Shown: piece after piece, positions 10,871 to 23,545 of the stretch
Position numbering within the stretch: position 1 is the stretch's first letter
Layout of the letters: the number at the start of each line of letters is the position of its first letter
NCBI GenBank assembly: GCA_016801845.1
Contig: CM028931.1
Location: 12,037,587 to 12,101,586, forward strand
DNA: 64,000 nt
Reading direction: 5' to 3'
Source of the DNA: Polydactylus sextarius
Lineage: Eukaryota; Chordata; Actinopteri; Polynemidae
Notes under the pieces: generated by a model
What the model saw: only the letters and a program-made list of their open reading frames with translations
Database searches by the model: none
What the model was told of the DNA's origin: nothing
Translations under genes and position numbers: made by a program

Positions 10871-12914
10871 TTTAAAGACGTACGTATTTGTCGACTGATA
10901 ATCTTGAGTCAGAATAACAGTTTCCTCGCTCCGTGATGTCTGTGAGATCAACATGTGAAGTTCAACATGTTAACTGTCACAGAGAAACGACTCTGGGGCC
11001 GGTTGAGGCTGTCGACGGCGGCGAGGAGGAGACTGAAGGCGGCGAGCGGTTGTCACAGGCGCCAGCAGCGATGTGACAGTTTCTTTAATAAAATGGCGAG
11101 AGATGAAAAGGTCAGAGTTCAGAGAGGGAGGTGAAGACGGACATCAACACATCGTCCTGAAGAAACCTGCCACGTGCAGACTGTGACCACAGATCATAAA
11201 CCACAGCAGGTTTTTAATTTATAGCCGACGGTTTTTGATGCTCGACACATCAAAAAGCCGTCGGACGTCAACTCAGTCGCTGGTTGACGTCGGGTCTAAA
11301 ACTCACTTCTTGTAGATTCACGCTCACACTTCAGTGATGTGTGTTTTCATGCTGCGACATGCAGAGCGCCACATATACCTGGATGGTGTTTGGTCCAAAC
11401 GGGGCCAACACACCGAGTGTGAAACAACATCTGTCACAGTTTGAGGCCACGTACGTCACAGGTGGAGACTGTTGGAGACTGTATGACCGTGTTGCTCCAA
11501 CTAATCCTGCTTCTTTGATCCTTCACAGTCCAACGAATCCAACGACGTGACAGGAACAGCTCTGTAGGTGACCTGGTTCCTGGTCGACGTTGTGTCTTAA
11601 ATTTAGAGGAAGTGATGGAGCGTTAACACAACAACACCACTGCAGACGTTGTAGTTGAACCTTTGATGTCGGCGTCTTGGAGGAACCGCAAAAAAAATTT
11701 GTAGAAAAGGTGAAAAGGAAAGATCAACCTCCACCAGTCGATCTACGTTCAAACATAAAGAAACGATGAAAACAAACAAGCGTTTCTTTCTCTTGGTCCT
11801 GAGCAGCGATGATGAAGGTCACGTCTGGTGTGAGGTCACTGACGTACGGATCAACGCTTCACTGGAAACCATGATGATGGACTGGTTGAATTTGAGCAGC
11901 ATGAGTCTGGAAACCCTGGTCAACGAGGTCCAGGTCCTCCTGGAGGATCTGGACCAAGACTTGATCCAAACACATGAGTCTTGTTAATGTATAAATGTAT
12001 ATCATGGTTGCATCTTTACTTCTTCTTCTTCTTCTTCTTCTTGAAGTTGTAAACAATGAATCTCTAATTAGCGACTCATCACATCTTCTTTATCATCTTC
12101 CATCCTTTTTTTCACAAACCTGATCTTTTCAAGTTTCATATATATATATATATTTTTATATATATTTAATTCTGTCTCATTAGCTTCAGGTGGACATACG
12201 AGCTTTTCGTCTGAGGAGCCGTTGAAGCTTACCGAAGGCTGCGACACACCGAGGCAGGCAATTTGTCTCCAGTCTGACGAAGCTATTATTAATGTTGTCA
12301 AGCTTCGACGCGCTGTGATGCACAATACAGTGTATTAGTCACATTACTGAAGAGTTTCCCTCTGGTATTCACTGACCTGTCACACACTCACACTCTTCCC
12401 TCAGTGACAGCAGACATAATCATAGGTATGACACGCTGACGACGCCTTTAATCAGAGCTGTAAAAGAAACGGAGGCAAAGTTCGTTTTTTTCCCCTTTTT
12501 TTCTTATAAATGGAGTCGGAAAATTGCCCTCCGCCCCCGACGAGGGCCGCCAGTTCAATTCCCACCTGACACGACACCTCTGACCATATAGAATAAAGGT
12601 ACGTAATCACATGTGTGGCAGGTGGGATCTGAACATTTCTGCCACAGAGGTAGAAATATTTTTAGTTAAACAACTTCCACGGCTTTAAAACGTAGAAAGT
12701 CGCGTTTGTTAAGACTTTTAACAAATGTGTTTTCTGTTGTGATGTTTGTCAAAGCGATGACGCAAACGTTAGCACTAGCGTCAGCGTTTGCTTCCAGTTT
12801 TCAGCAGGTAATTCTCTTATTCTCGGTTTTAAACACATGAAAAGCAGATGAAAATACTTAATACTACATTTCCTATAATGCACCACATCCATCATGGGTC
12901 AAGATTGAAGTTGT
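10871..12914. other. Intergenic, nothing recognised
   Basis: About 2 kb without a supportable gene. Small features only: an inverted pair around 11222-11266 (CGACGGTTTTTGATG and CATCAAAAAGCCGTCG, a possible hairpin), CTT repeats near 12020-12041 and TA repeats near 12139-12170. Confidence 0.5.
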
Positions 12915-13420
12915 GAGTCAAACTCCTCCTCAACAGATATGTTACGTTGGTTGAAGTAATATCCAGTTTGACCGACTTTTGTTTTCACAACCAAATAGTT
13001 AACAATGAAAGTAAATGGGGCAGTCAGCCAAACGTATCTAAATTGTCATTTTTTAACCACTAATAAAGCTCAAAATATCACTTCACTTCAGCAGTAGCAT
13101 GAATAGGGTCCCTACACATAAACTGAAGTACTGATAACTTAGTAAGTGAACCCAGAGTTTATTAAAAACACTGTTTTACAAGACTTACCCAACGTCTGGT
13201 TTTATAACAACTGGAGATGAAGGATGTTCCACATCAGCAGATTCATCATTTCTTACTGAACAACAGGTTGATGTGTCTGTGAAGAGGAAGAAAAGAAAAG
13301 TGACAGCCTGGGCTAGCGAGCTAGTTAACATGCTAATTCACTTTTCTACACATGGTGAGTAAAAGGATGACGATTCACAGAAAGTCCAGTCAGTCATGGC
13401 TCCCCTCCCCCCGTCGACTC
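12915..13420 (+). mobile_element. Dispersed element copy C
   Basis: Carries the same left end as copy A (AACTCCTCCTCAACAGATAT near 12920), the full 166-base arm sequence, the CATCAGCAGATTCATCATTT segment, and the downstream part shared with copy B. It is the longest single-direction copy. Confidence 0.75.
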
Positions 13421-14455
13421 GACTCAGTTTGGTACCAGACTATGCAACTTAACTAAATAAACTAAATTATATTAAATGTCTTCGGCAACTGAAGCTAACG
13501 TTAGCTAGCAGACAGCCTGAAATAACTTAATTAAGTAATATCTCCTGAATTAGCCAAGTTAGCTGAAGTAACTAGAGATTTCTTGGCCGTAACGTCACAG
13601 ATGGCGACGAGAAGCTAAAGTTGACCTTAACGTTGGTCAGTCATGACTCCCCTACCACCGTCTACTAACTTCGCCGGGGTTGACTTTTGTCTCTTTTCCA
13701 CTAAAACGTTCTAGCGCTACAACCCAACTCTGCTATCGATCATTTAAACGTCTGTCGTCTAACAGGTCCTAACGTTAGCATGCTAACCAGCTAAAATGTG
13801 TCTCACGTTTTCCAGATGATTTCAGACAGAGAGAGTCTGTAACTGAACACACCGTCTCCGTAGGAGGCGTCTCTGTGGATTCACTCAGAGTAACAGGGTT
13901 TCTAGTTTGTGCCGCTGGTTTTATAAGAGAGTGTGATGTTGCTGTTGACAGTCTCTGAACCGTAAATGAAATTTATTCTATTCGCTTCCAGTTTGTGGAA
14001 ACCGGCGGCACAAAAAAAAAAAAACTCCATCTCAACAACGTGAGAGTCCAGACGGAGTTAAATATTAATATTAATAACGATGACGACGACCATGACCTTT
14101 TAAAATCTAATTTAGTTGAATATTTGTGTCTTTTTTTCAGCTCCATCACACAGAGACATTTAATAAACAGAAGTTTCTGAATTTAGTAACAACTGTAACA
14201 TTTTCTTGTAACATTTCTGCATAAATTATATATTTGACATCGTTTTTTTTTTTATAGGAAAGAAGACGCCGGTGAATTTATTTAACTATTAATTCATTAG
14301 TATTAACAGATTAAACAGTTATTCCTTCATGGGAACATTTATTACATGTTTAAAAAAAAAATCTAAACGTCTAAATGTCTGATTTTATTTGTCGTGTCGA
14401 AGCCAATGAGTTAAACAGACTGAATAACACACACACACACTCTGTACAGTGTTTA

Positions 14456-14458
<3 letters not shown>
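13421..14458. other. Intergenic with a piece of the TTAGCT/TTTCTTGG repeat
   Basis: About 13480-13660 matches the family filling 16.4-17.5 kb and prkd1 intron 1 (GAGATTTCTTGGCCGTAACG, then AGAAGCTAAAG). The remainder is AT-rich and featureless. Confidence 0.55.
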
Positions 14459-14494
<36 letters not shown>

Positions 14495-14603
14495 GTGCAG
14501 CAGCTGCCTGTAGATGGCAGCAGAGATCAGTGAATAAACCTCAGACTGAACTGAGCTGCAGCAAAAGAAACGACGTCGCTTGTCTTTATATTTTATCTGA
14601 TAT

Positions 14604-14635
<32 letters not shown>

Positions 14636-15058
14636 GTGTGTGTGTTAATAATAAAATGTAATTCTTTAGTTAAATATATAAAAAAGTAAAATATTTAAAG
14701 ATTAATTACATTTTTAAATTAATTAACAGACACATGTGTTTGTATTTATATGAAGATTTAACTCGATTCTCTGACGTTTCTTTATATTTCTACGTATTTT
14801 CTTGTGTGTAAATTTAAATAAGTGGAACATAAATAAACGAAGTGAGTCTACGTCCTCGTCTCCTCCTCCCGACGTTTATTTTGTGTGTTTACAGTCAGTC
14901 GGAGTAAACATCGCCGCTGTTTGTTCCTTGTTGTTTTTTTATTTATTTTTTTACTTTTTACAACAAACAACAGAGCTGCTGCTGCTGCTGCTGCTGCTGT
15001 CACTGTGTTTGTAGTTCAGACGTCCAATTATTACACAGCACCAACCTTCATCCAATTA

Positions 15059-15099
<41 letters not shown>

Positions 15100-15194
15100 C
15101 TATTATCATCTCTCTTTATGTGACGGCACCGAACAACAAGAATTATACACCTTAATTAACCAGCCAACATGTCAGTGTATTTATAATAAGTACT

Positions 15195-15232
<38 letters not shown>
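14459..15232. repeat. Cluster of GT/CA, AT and CTG microsatellites
   Basis: GT run 14459-14492, CA/TA/GT compound repeat about 14604-14645, GCT run about 14974-14999, CA runs 15064-15098 and 15195-15231. No gene between them. Confidence 0.85.
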
Positions 15233-15235
<3 letters not shown>

Positions 15236-15242
15236 CACGGTG

Positions 15243-15750
15243 TCAAATACACTGTAAAAACACTGAACGCTTTAAAAAAAAAAAGAAAGAGAAACAAACA
15301 AAAAATGTTTCTTCTCGATTTTCAAAAAAAAAAGAGACAAAAGTTGCAAATTTGTCCCAAAAATCTAATGTTGTGATTTATGCTAACGCTAATGCTAATG
15401 TCACCGCTAAGGCTTTTCAATACACTGTAAAAACACTGAACACTTAAAAAAAAAAAAGAGAGAGAATCAAACAAATTGTTTGTTCTCAATTCTCAAAAAA
15501 AAAGACGCAAAAGTTGCAAATTCATCCCAAAGTCAGACATTGTGATTTATGCTAACACTGATGCTAATGCTAACGTCACCGCTAACACTTTTCAATACAC
15601 TGTAAAAACACTGAAAGCTTTAAAAAAAAAAAAAGAAAAGCCATCAAACAAAAACTGTTTCTGCTTAATTTAAAAAAAAAAACGATCCCAAATCTAATGT
15701 TGTGATTTATGCTAACGCTAATGCTAACGTCACCGCTAACACTTTCATTA
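15243..15750. repeat. Three tandem copies of a ~174-bp unit
   Basis: TACACTGTAAAAACACTGAA recurs at 15248, 15421 and 15596 (periods 173 and 175). Each is followed by an A-tract, AAAAGTTGCAAATT (lost in unit 3), TGTTGTGATTTATGCTAACG-type sequence and GTCACCGCTAA. The third unit is shorter. Confidence 0.85.
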
Positions 15751-16410
15751 CGTCACAACCACAAATGTTTCAGTCGTTGATTAAATTTGTGTAAATGTTT
15801 CACAAGATTCTCCAGAATCGCAACAATGTCTCTATTTATTTATTCATTCGTACGTTTACTTCTCATACACTTCGGCTACAGGTCACGTGACCCGACGCTG
15901 CTTTTTAATGGGTCCAGTTGTTCTTTATTCCCCAGAAATAAAACTCTCTTCATGTGACATGTCCAAATGCTTGTTTTTATAGACGAACGTTCATCAGAAT
16001 AACAGTTATTTCAACATTGTATACGTCGAGTTCAGAGTTCGTCACGAGTTGTGACACTTTCGCTAACGTCCTCGTTCGCAGCAGGTGAGTCGCAGCTTCA
16101 CGTCTGTGTTCGTCAATTAAAAGAAGAAAAAAAGGAACACATGTAAATAAACGTATAGTTTGTGTTTAAATAAAGAATCGTAGCTCATCTACACCTTCGT
16201 CTCAACACAAACACAAACACTTCGTCACCTTCGTCAGCGGCTGTTTGATACTTGTGGAAACGTTGTTTCACGACGACAAACCAAAATAAAAGTCTGACAA
16301 CAAACGAACGATTAAACAACAACAACACAAACATGTTAGTTCATCTTCTTCTTACACGTTTCAGCCTCTTTGTTTTCATAACGTTACGGTTTAGTAACAT
16401 TATAGATTAG
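15751..16410. other. Intergenic, nothing recognised
   Basis: AT-moderate DNA with no coding or repeat signal that can be supported. Confidence 0.5.
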
Positions 16411-17520
16411 TCACCAAGATGAAGGCGGACATATCGTTAGCATCACTTAGCTAAATGAAGCTAATGTTAGCTAGCAGCTGTGTGCAATGTTAGCGACATA
16501 ATGTGTTGAGTCTGAAGAGTCTGAAGAGACAAATAAATAAATGACCTGAGGTATCTGAATTAGCTAAGTTAGCTAAAGTAGCTATATTAGCCAAAATAGA
16601 TAAATTATCTAAAGTATCAAAATAAGCTAATGTGTCTAAATTAGACAAACTGGGTGAAGTAACTAGAGATTTCTTGGTCGTATACGTCACAGGTGGCAAC
16701 AGAAGCTTATGACATAACATTAGCGGTCATTAGCTAATTGAAGCTAACTTTAGCTAGCAGCTGTGTGAGATGTTAGCAACATAATGTTTTCAGTTGTATA
16801 AATGGTGAATTTGAAGCAAACTGTGCGAGACCTAAGGTATTTAAACTAGCTAGGTTAGCTGATGTTGCTAAACATAAATCTAAGTTAGCTAAATTAGCTT
16901 TACGCTAGCTAAAATAACTAAACAATCTATGGTATCAAAGTTAGCTAACGTATCTAAAGTTGTATAAACTGTGAGTTTGAAGACAAACTGAAAGAAATAA
17001 ATGGCCTATGGTATCTGGACTAGCTATGTTAGCTGATGTGGCTAAATGAGTTAAGTTAGCTAATTTAGCTGTAAATTAGCTAAAATAACTAGATTATCTA
17101 AGGTATCAAAGTTAGCTAATGTATCTAAATGAGCTGTGTGTGGCAACAAGAAGCTAAAGTCAACCATAACGTTAGCATCCATTAGCAAACCAAAGCTAAC
17201 GTTAGCTAACAGACAGGTTAACTAAAATATCCTATTTTAGCTAAGTTAGTTGAAACAGCTCAATTACCTAAGGTACCAAAGTTAGCGGAGGTATCTAAAT
17301 TAGCTAAAGTAGCTAAGTTAGCTCTAAGCTAGCTGAGATAATTGAGATAGTTAAAGTAATAAAGTTAGCTAAGTTATCTAAATAAACTAAATTAACTGAC
17401 ATAACTAGAGATTTCTTGGCCGCGATGTCACAGGTGGGAACTAGAAGCTAAAGTCGACCTTAACGTTGGTGTTAGCTAACTGAAGCTAACGTTAGCATGC
17501 TAATGGGGCTTTAAGGAGAA
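16411..17520. repeat. TTAGCTAA-rich satellite-like repeat, block 1
   Basis: Diverged repeats of a few hundred bases, each with TTTCTTGG...GTCACAGGTGG...AGAAGCT...CATTAGC...GAAGCTAACNTTAGCTAGCAG...GACATAATG...GAAGCAAACTG, plus runs of TAGCTAAxTTAGCT. The same family fills 45700-47040 (reverse) and 48590-49510 (forward) in prkd1 intron 1. Confidence 0.75.
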
Positions 17521-17892
17521 ACAACATCAAATCCACTTGCTTCTCCAGCACAAACAAACTTAAATCAAATCAAAGTTAAAACGAAAAAAGAGAAAAGTTT
17601 GAATCTTTTAAAGATGAAATCAAAAATCGTAGATTTGCGATATATCGGAAACAACTCGAGGAAATCTCTTCAAATTCGGCAAAAACCTTCACTTGACCTC
17701 TTAGACGACCTCAAGGGAATTTGGTGTCAAAGGTTAAAGGTCAAGGTCATTATGACCTCGACAAAAACCACGTTTCTTTTAACTTTTAAATCTATTTATA
17801 TTGATTTTGCCGTTGACAGGAAGTAGATTCACGTCTAACATCAGATATAAAAGTTGAACTTGACTTTTTTGGCAACATTTGCTTTGTAAAAC

Positions 17893-17962
<70 letters not shown>

Positions 17963-18149
17963 GGCGCGCGGCGGCAAGCTAACGGAGTAGAAAACGCTTC
18001 CACTTTGGTTTTTTTTCCTTCTTGTATAAGGAACCAAGAGAGTAAAAATAGCGGCTGGTTAATTATTTTTACGTCTTCTTTTTTTCAAATCACTCTGATA
18101 TTTAACTGTGACAGGTCACGTTTCATTTAAAATAAAAGGAAAAAAAAAA
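17521..18149. repeat. Intergenic with (CA)n microsatellite
   Basis: CA run at 17893-17961 (about 34 units). The flanks show no gene; short open frames here are compositional. Confidence 0.85.
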
Positions 18150-18159
18150 CAGACGTGTT

Positions 18160-18390
18160 TTAATTGAAGGGGAAATTAAACTTAAGATGAGTGATGCCTA
18201 ATATTTTACCGGAGAGGTGGATTGTGGGTAACGCTCGGCTTGTTAATATTCTCAGTGAAATGTATTTAACCTGCGTGTTAACCTCTGAAACATCCTCCGA
18301 GCTGCTGCCGCGGTATAAGCAGGTGGATAATGAACATTTTTAATAGTCTAATTCACATAATCTACATGTTTGAGAAATAAAAGCGGGAAA
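18160..18390. promoter_or_regulatory. Candidate conserved non-coding element
   Basis: Complex, non-repetitive sequence with several homeodomain-type cores (TTAATTG, AAATTAA, TCTAATTCA) between low-complexity flanks. Proposed by composition only. Confidence 0.3.
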
Positions 18391-19275
18391 CAAGATTCGT
18401 TCTGAGTTTTTTTTTTCTTTTCTTTATATTTTTTGAACAGTTCGACCTCTCGACTTCGACCTCCTCGTTGTTCCTTGTGGAGGTGGAAACTTTTTTTTTT
18501 TTTTTTTTAAACTTTACATTTTCTCTCCTGCTTTTATTTCACCTCCGTGATACTTTGATACTACAAATTGAACCAAAACACACATTTAAAACACACACAC
18601 ACACACACGACTACTGAACGAAACAAAACAGACGTGACTTTATTTCCTGAACAAAGACAAAGAGTCTTTATTGACGTGTAAAATCACTTCAACCGCTTTT
18701 ATACAAACACGTTCAAATGACACAATCAGTCGACATCGAACGATTAAGGTTCAATTAAATCTCCTAAAACTGCTCAGAACAAACCAACAAGTCGCTTTTT
18801 TCCTGGTTTACATTTATGATTTTAATCTTTAAATTTATTTAATTATTGTTTTATTTAACAAGAAAGTTAAAAAGTAACAATTAAGTAAAATTAAATATTT
18901 TTTAAATTATTTTAAAAAGTGAGAATTAATATTTTTATTATTACTACTATCAAATTATTATTAATAATAAATAAAAATAACAAATTAATAAGAAATAAAT
19001 GTTGATTTCTTTCTTAATTATTATCATTACTAATAATAATAATAATAATTTCTTAATTTTCTTTATAAAATATAGAAAATAAATAAAAATAATTTTAATA
19101 TTTGATATTTTTTAAAACTCATTAAAAACACGATAGAATAAAAAATATAGGTTTATAAAATTTTAAGAAATTTTGCTTTTTTTCTAATTTAGGAAAAAAT
19201 AAATATTTTGGGATAAAAAATAAATTTCTAAAAAAAAAAAAAAAAAAAAAAAAAAGAAATAGTCGTCATACTCGT
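18391..19275. other. AT-rich DNA with poly(T)/poly(A) tracts
   Basis: Very AT-rich, with a T-run at about 18491-18508 and an A-run at about 19229-19255. No gene. Confidence 0.7.
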
Positions 19276-20167
19276 CCCCCCCTTAAAAAAATAAATGAAT
19301 AAATGAACAAATAAAGAAGTGACAGATAAATAAAAGTAAAACATGTATCTTTATAACAGTCTCCTCCCTCAGGTGGTTCTCAGCCCATCTGTCTTTTCTC
19401 CGCAGGGAGACGGGTGAGGAGGGTGAGGAGGGTGAGGAGGGGTGGGGGGTGGGGGGTAAATTAACAAGTTGCCACATGTTTCCAGGCTGTGAGGCGACAG
19501 TGGCTCTGCTGCTTTTAATTACACCTGGACGTCAGCGCTGCTTTAGTATCAGTGTAACCGACGACGACGGGGGAGGAAAAGGGGGGAGGATAATCTGAAG
19601 ATTAAAACTGATCTGAATGAAAAGTTAAAAAAAAAAAAAAAAAAAAGGTTTGTTTCCGTAGCGACGTCGAACCATCGACTCCATTTCATTTTTTCCTTTT
19701 TTTTTTTTTTTTTGTTTTACTTTCTCTTTTGTGTCTTTGTTGTCGTTTATGTTATGAACCATTTTGGAGAAAAATCTATAAAGTTTGTTTTTGTTTTGTT
19801 TTTTTTTTTTATTCTCCCGTCGACTCGTATTACCCCCCCCCCACCTCACCCCCACCACTCTCTGATATAATTGGTCTCGGTGTGTTTTTCTGGTCGTATG
19901 CTACATTAATTATCACAGCAATCAGACCAGGGACAATATGGCTTTATTTGTTCCTGCGGGAGAACGGTGTGTATGTGTGTGTATATAAGTGTGTGTGTGT
20001 ATATAAGTGTGTGTGTGTGTGTGTGTGTAGACAGGTGATATTCACATGCATGTTAGATACAGCTGAGCACTTTTATGGCTCATTATAAGCTCTAACAAGG
20101 CTTCAGTAGCTGGATGTGTGGAGCCCGTCGGGAGCTGCTGTGAACACCTTCTCTCACAGGGCAGCTG

Positions 20168-20168
<1 letters not shown>
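19276..20168. other. Intergenic; candidate conserved non-coding DNA 19850-20110
   Basis: GGTGAGGAGG repeats at about 19410-19450, A- and T-runs at 19628-19820, then complex DNA at 19850-20110 (with ACATTAATTATCACAG and AATATGGCTTTATTTG) broken by GT repeats at 19974-20030. Possible enhancer; no coding signal. Confidence 0.35.

Positions 20169-20218
<50 letters not shown>
20169..20218. repeat. (CA)n microsatellite
   Basis: About 25 CA units. Confidence 0.97.
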
Positions 20219-20220
<2 letters not shown>

Positions 20221-21517
20221 CGGTGGAGAAAACAATTACAGTGTGTACAGTAAGCCTGTGTGTGTGTGGATGTCATAAGTCTGCAAACACTTTTCAAATC
20301 TGCTTTTGTTTTCTCTCCAACTCTAATAAAACGTCAGATGTCTTTACTCAGACAGCCTCCAGGGGGCGATGCAGATGTCATTATTGTTACTTGATATAAA
20401 TAATACTACATTTCCTACTAGACACCTCTACTTTACCATTAACACCAACCTGGACCCGTCCATTCCCACTGTGACGCTACAGGTTCAAGTCAACCCGTCT
20501 CCTCTTCCTGATTTTGAAAACTCAGGAACCAACAAAACGAGCTTTTACGTCGGTGCAGGTTTAACGTGATGACGCACTAGTTTAGCGACGTCAAACACAT
20601 TAGTTTACACCCAACATGGCGGCCGTGGAGGAGCGGCAATCTTTCCATCGGTAAAGGCAGCAAACTACAGTCGGTGAGGTTTTCTGTTTCCGTCGCTACG
20701 TGTCCGTCTGTCCGTGGTCTGATTGGTTGTAGCTCTGTCCAGTAGCACACTGAGGCCTCTGATAGACGCCCGTTGGTGCCGCCTCTGACAACTTCCCGTC
20801 TACGTGATCTTTACCACAACAACCTCCGTCTACCAGCCAGGCTAACACACGTCATCAGAAGCCGCCGCTAGTTGCTACGGCAAAAGACGATGCGACAAGT
20901 CTCCGTGACAACCGAAAGACAACAACAAAAAAAAAAGATGTTCATCAAGAGTCCTGTTAAAATGTTAGCGTTAGTGGCATCAGCAGCTAACGTTACCAAA
21001 GTTACTGATTAGCGGTTAGCGATAAGTTAGCTAAACTATAGGTGTCCTGTTATCCACTCGCCATGGTGCATGCTGGGAAATTTCTCATACCTCCTTCGTT
21101 TGGACCCTTCATCTAAAACACTGAACGTATAAAACAGAGGAGAAGAAACAGGACTGGATATCAAAACCAACCACCAGGGGGCGACGCAGACGTCTCCATT
21201 TATAAAACTAAGTTGCAGCCACTGATGGAATTAAAATATTTTCTTTTCAGAATACGAGCGGGATGTAGCCAACAGCGCTAACTGTCTTGTGTTGCAACAT
21301 TAACGTCTCTCTGCACCGACTGATGATGAAACAACCAGTGTCATCAAACATCAGCTTCTCCGTCTCTTTAAGACCCGTCTCGTTCTTCATCCTGATTGGT
21401 CGCTGAGAGATTCTGCGACATAAAAGCCGACGTAATTTAATGACAAAAAAAAAAAAGGAACCTACAGGAGCTAAAGGTCAAACTCTAGAGTTTAAAGTAT
21501 CGTACAGAAACCTGACG
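20219..21517. other. Intergenic; CTCF-like word and a possible tiny first exon
   Basis: CCACCAGGGGGCGA at 21171-21184 is one base off the CTCF core. At 20616-20650 an ATGGCGGCC start in good context opens 11 codons followed by GTAAAG, a plausible donor; no downstream exon was found. Nothing else supportable. Confidence 0.3.
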
Positions 21518-21526
21518 TCATGGGAT

Positions 21527-21672
21527 GGATGGATGATAGATGGATGATAGATGGATGATAGATGGATGATAGATGGATGATAGATGGATGATAGATGGAT
21601 GATAGATGGATGATAGATGGATGTTTAGATGGATGATAGATGGATGTTTAGATGGATGATATATGGATGGAT
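21527..21672. repeat. GATAGATGGAT minisatellite (11 bp)
   Basis: About a dozen units of the 11-mer GATAGATGGAT, with two GTTTAGATGGAT variants near the right end. The long Ser/His/Pro-rich reading frame on the other strand is a by-product. Confidence 0.92.
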
Positions 21673-21793
21673 GATGTACAAATACACTTAACGTGCACAC
21701 ACACACTTCAACACCTGTGCTAATGAAGCAGAACTGCAGCACACTGTGTCCTTGAGTCTGTCAATCAAGTGCTTACTAATGGGTCTACACACT

Positions 21794-21794
<1 letters not shown>

Positions 21795-21832
<38 letters not shown>
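21795..21832. repeat. (CA)n microsatellite
   Basis: About 19 CA units. No gene in the following 500 bases; a GGT run and G-run lie near 21992-22010. Confidence 0.95.
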
Positions 21833-21833
<1 letters not shown>

Positions 21834-22341
21834 CCTGAGTGTGACACGTGCAAACACTCAATAACACAGACACACACTCTCACAGCTGTACCTTCCCATT
21901 GAGAGGAGGATTTCATTGAAAAGGCTGTAATCTGCCCACGCAGACTCTCAACCAGCAGGATAATAAGAGACAGAGAAGAGAGGGAGGAGGAGGTGGTGGT
22001 GGTGGGGGGGGATTCAACAAAATAGTCAGATATAAAATGAAAAATATGTAGATAAATAAATAAAAGATAGGACATATACAGAGTTTGATTTTGTGAATTC
22101 TACACACAGATGACACCGTGTCCAACAAGTACAGATGTATTGTTACCAGTCACTACCTACATCACTACACAGGTACTTTAACTGGTGTCTGGTGCTCCAA
22201 TGACTCCATATTCGTAAGGGGTAGTAAATGGTGACATCCCATTAACTGTTGGTGTTTATCCAGGATCAGGACTTGGTGACAGGAAATACTAGATGATATA
22301 AAAATAAAAAGACGATAGGAATGGAGTGACTAAACAGATGG

Positions 22342-22538
22342 GTCACTCACCTGAGACAAACCAGGAAACAGGTAGTTGTTGTTTGTTCGTCAGAGCAGAG
22401 ACACAGACTGAAACACAGTCGATCAGATTCACCTTCACATCAAACTAACAACTTCCTCTGAGTGAGTCCAGCTACAGGAGAGAAACGTGGAAACTACAAC
22501 ACTGCTGCTTCAACCTGACCACACTCCACACACTGAAG
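22342..22538 (+). other. 5'-UTR exon of the RING-only TRIM copy
   Basis: Near-identical to the first exon of copies 1 and 2. The donor GTGAGT begins at 22539 and the intron ends at 22711 (TTTTCAG). The intron is 173 bases against 93 in the intact copies and carries an inserted stretch including GGGGAGACATGACTGACTG, a word from the window's dispersed-element family. Confidence 0.6.
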
Positions 22539-22728
22539 GTGAGTCTGACCACCGATTTTTACTAGATGCATGTTGCTTGTGTTGCATCTCCGATCTATTA
22601 AAATTGGGGATGACAAAGACCACGACTCAGAGTCAAAGTGAACCTCAGTGATGTTAGTAGAGGGGGAGGGGAGACATGACTGACTGTACTTTCTGTCTGC
22701 TGTGTTTTCAGCTTCACTCGGAGACTAA

Positions 22729-22962
22729 ATGGCTTCAAGACTAGAGGTGGAGATCTACTGTCCAGTCTGTCGTAACATCTTCAGAGATCCTGTTGTTCTG
22801 TCATGTAGCCACACCTTCTGTAAACACTGTCTGAGGAACTGGTGGAGAGAGAAACCAACATTGGAGTGTCCAATCTGTAACAGAAGATCTTCAACATCAG
22901 ATCCACCCTGCAATCTGCTGGTAAAGATCATGTGTGAGGACCTTTTACGGGACTTTCACTGA
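22729..22962 (+). pseudogene. RING-only TRIM copy with internal deletion
   Basis: A 77-residue frame keeping the whole RING (C11, C14, C26, H28, C31, C34, C47, C50) and the CEDLL segment, then stopping. After CTTTTAC (about 22950) the DNA jumps straight to sequence homologous to 2681 onward in copy 1, near the end of the SPRY exon, so about 1.07 kb coding for B-box, coiled coil and most of SPRY is gone. The stop falls at the new junction; the SPRY tail continues as untranslated DNA to about 23030. AATAAA lies at 23285-23290. The RING differs from copies 1 and 2 at about 19 positions over 72 residues, so this is an older paralogue, not a recent broken copy of either. It could be a decayed gene or an expressed small RING protein; intact zinc ligands and splice sites leave both open. 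Confidence 0.75.
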
Positions 22963-23039
22963 CTAGATGTTTCCATTTATTTTCACTGGGGATGATCGTC
23001 ACCCAGTGAAGCTGTTACCAACGAACCTGAGCAGACACA

Positions 23040-23545
23040 GATAAAGATATTGACTATGTTTATGTTGTTTATTTCTAAAAGGTAGAATTGTCTAAACTAC
23101 ACGTGTTCTCCTGATGTCTTGTTATTACAAAGGGTTTTTTCCTCTTTTACTTCTACTTGATCTCTATTTCCTGTTTGTTCTATTGTAGTTTTTCTGTCAT
23201 TTAAAAATGTTTCTTTTAATTTTCAACATTTGTTTTTGTGGCTGTCAAGAAGTTTGATATATAATGTTTTCTTGTCAACATTACAATAAATGATTCTGGG
23301 TTTAAATAGTGGCCATAGTGTTTAACTTAAACAAAAAACTAAACATTTCTAATGTTTCATGTCATCAAACTACAAACACATTTAAACAAACACTGAGTTG
23401 CAGCGACATGAAGACGATCACTATCAGTCATCGTTTCAGCAAATGACTCAGAGATTTGGAATGAAACTCAACTGATTTTAGAGGTGAACCAGCAACTTTC
23501 AGGAAACAATGTGTGACCAAGCTCCACCTCCTCACCTGACTCATC
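23040..23545. other. Intergenic between TRIM copies
   Basis: 3'-flank of the RING-only copy, then, from about 23458, DNA homologous to 1003 onward that marks the left edge of the copy 2 duplication. Confidence 0.6.
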
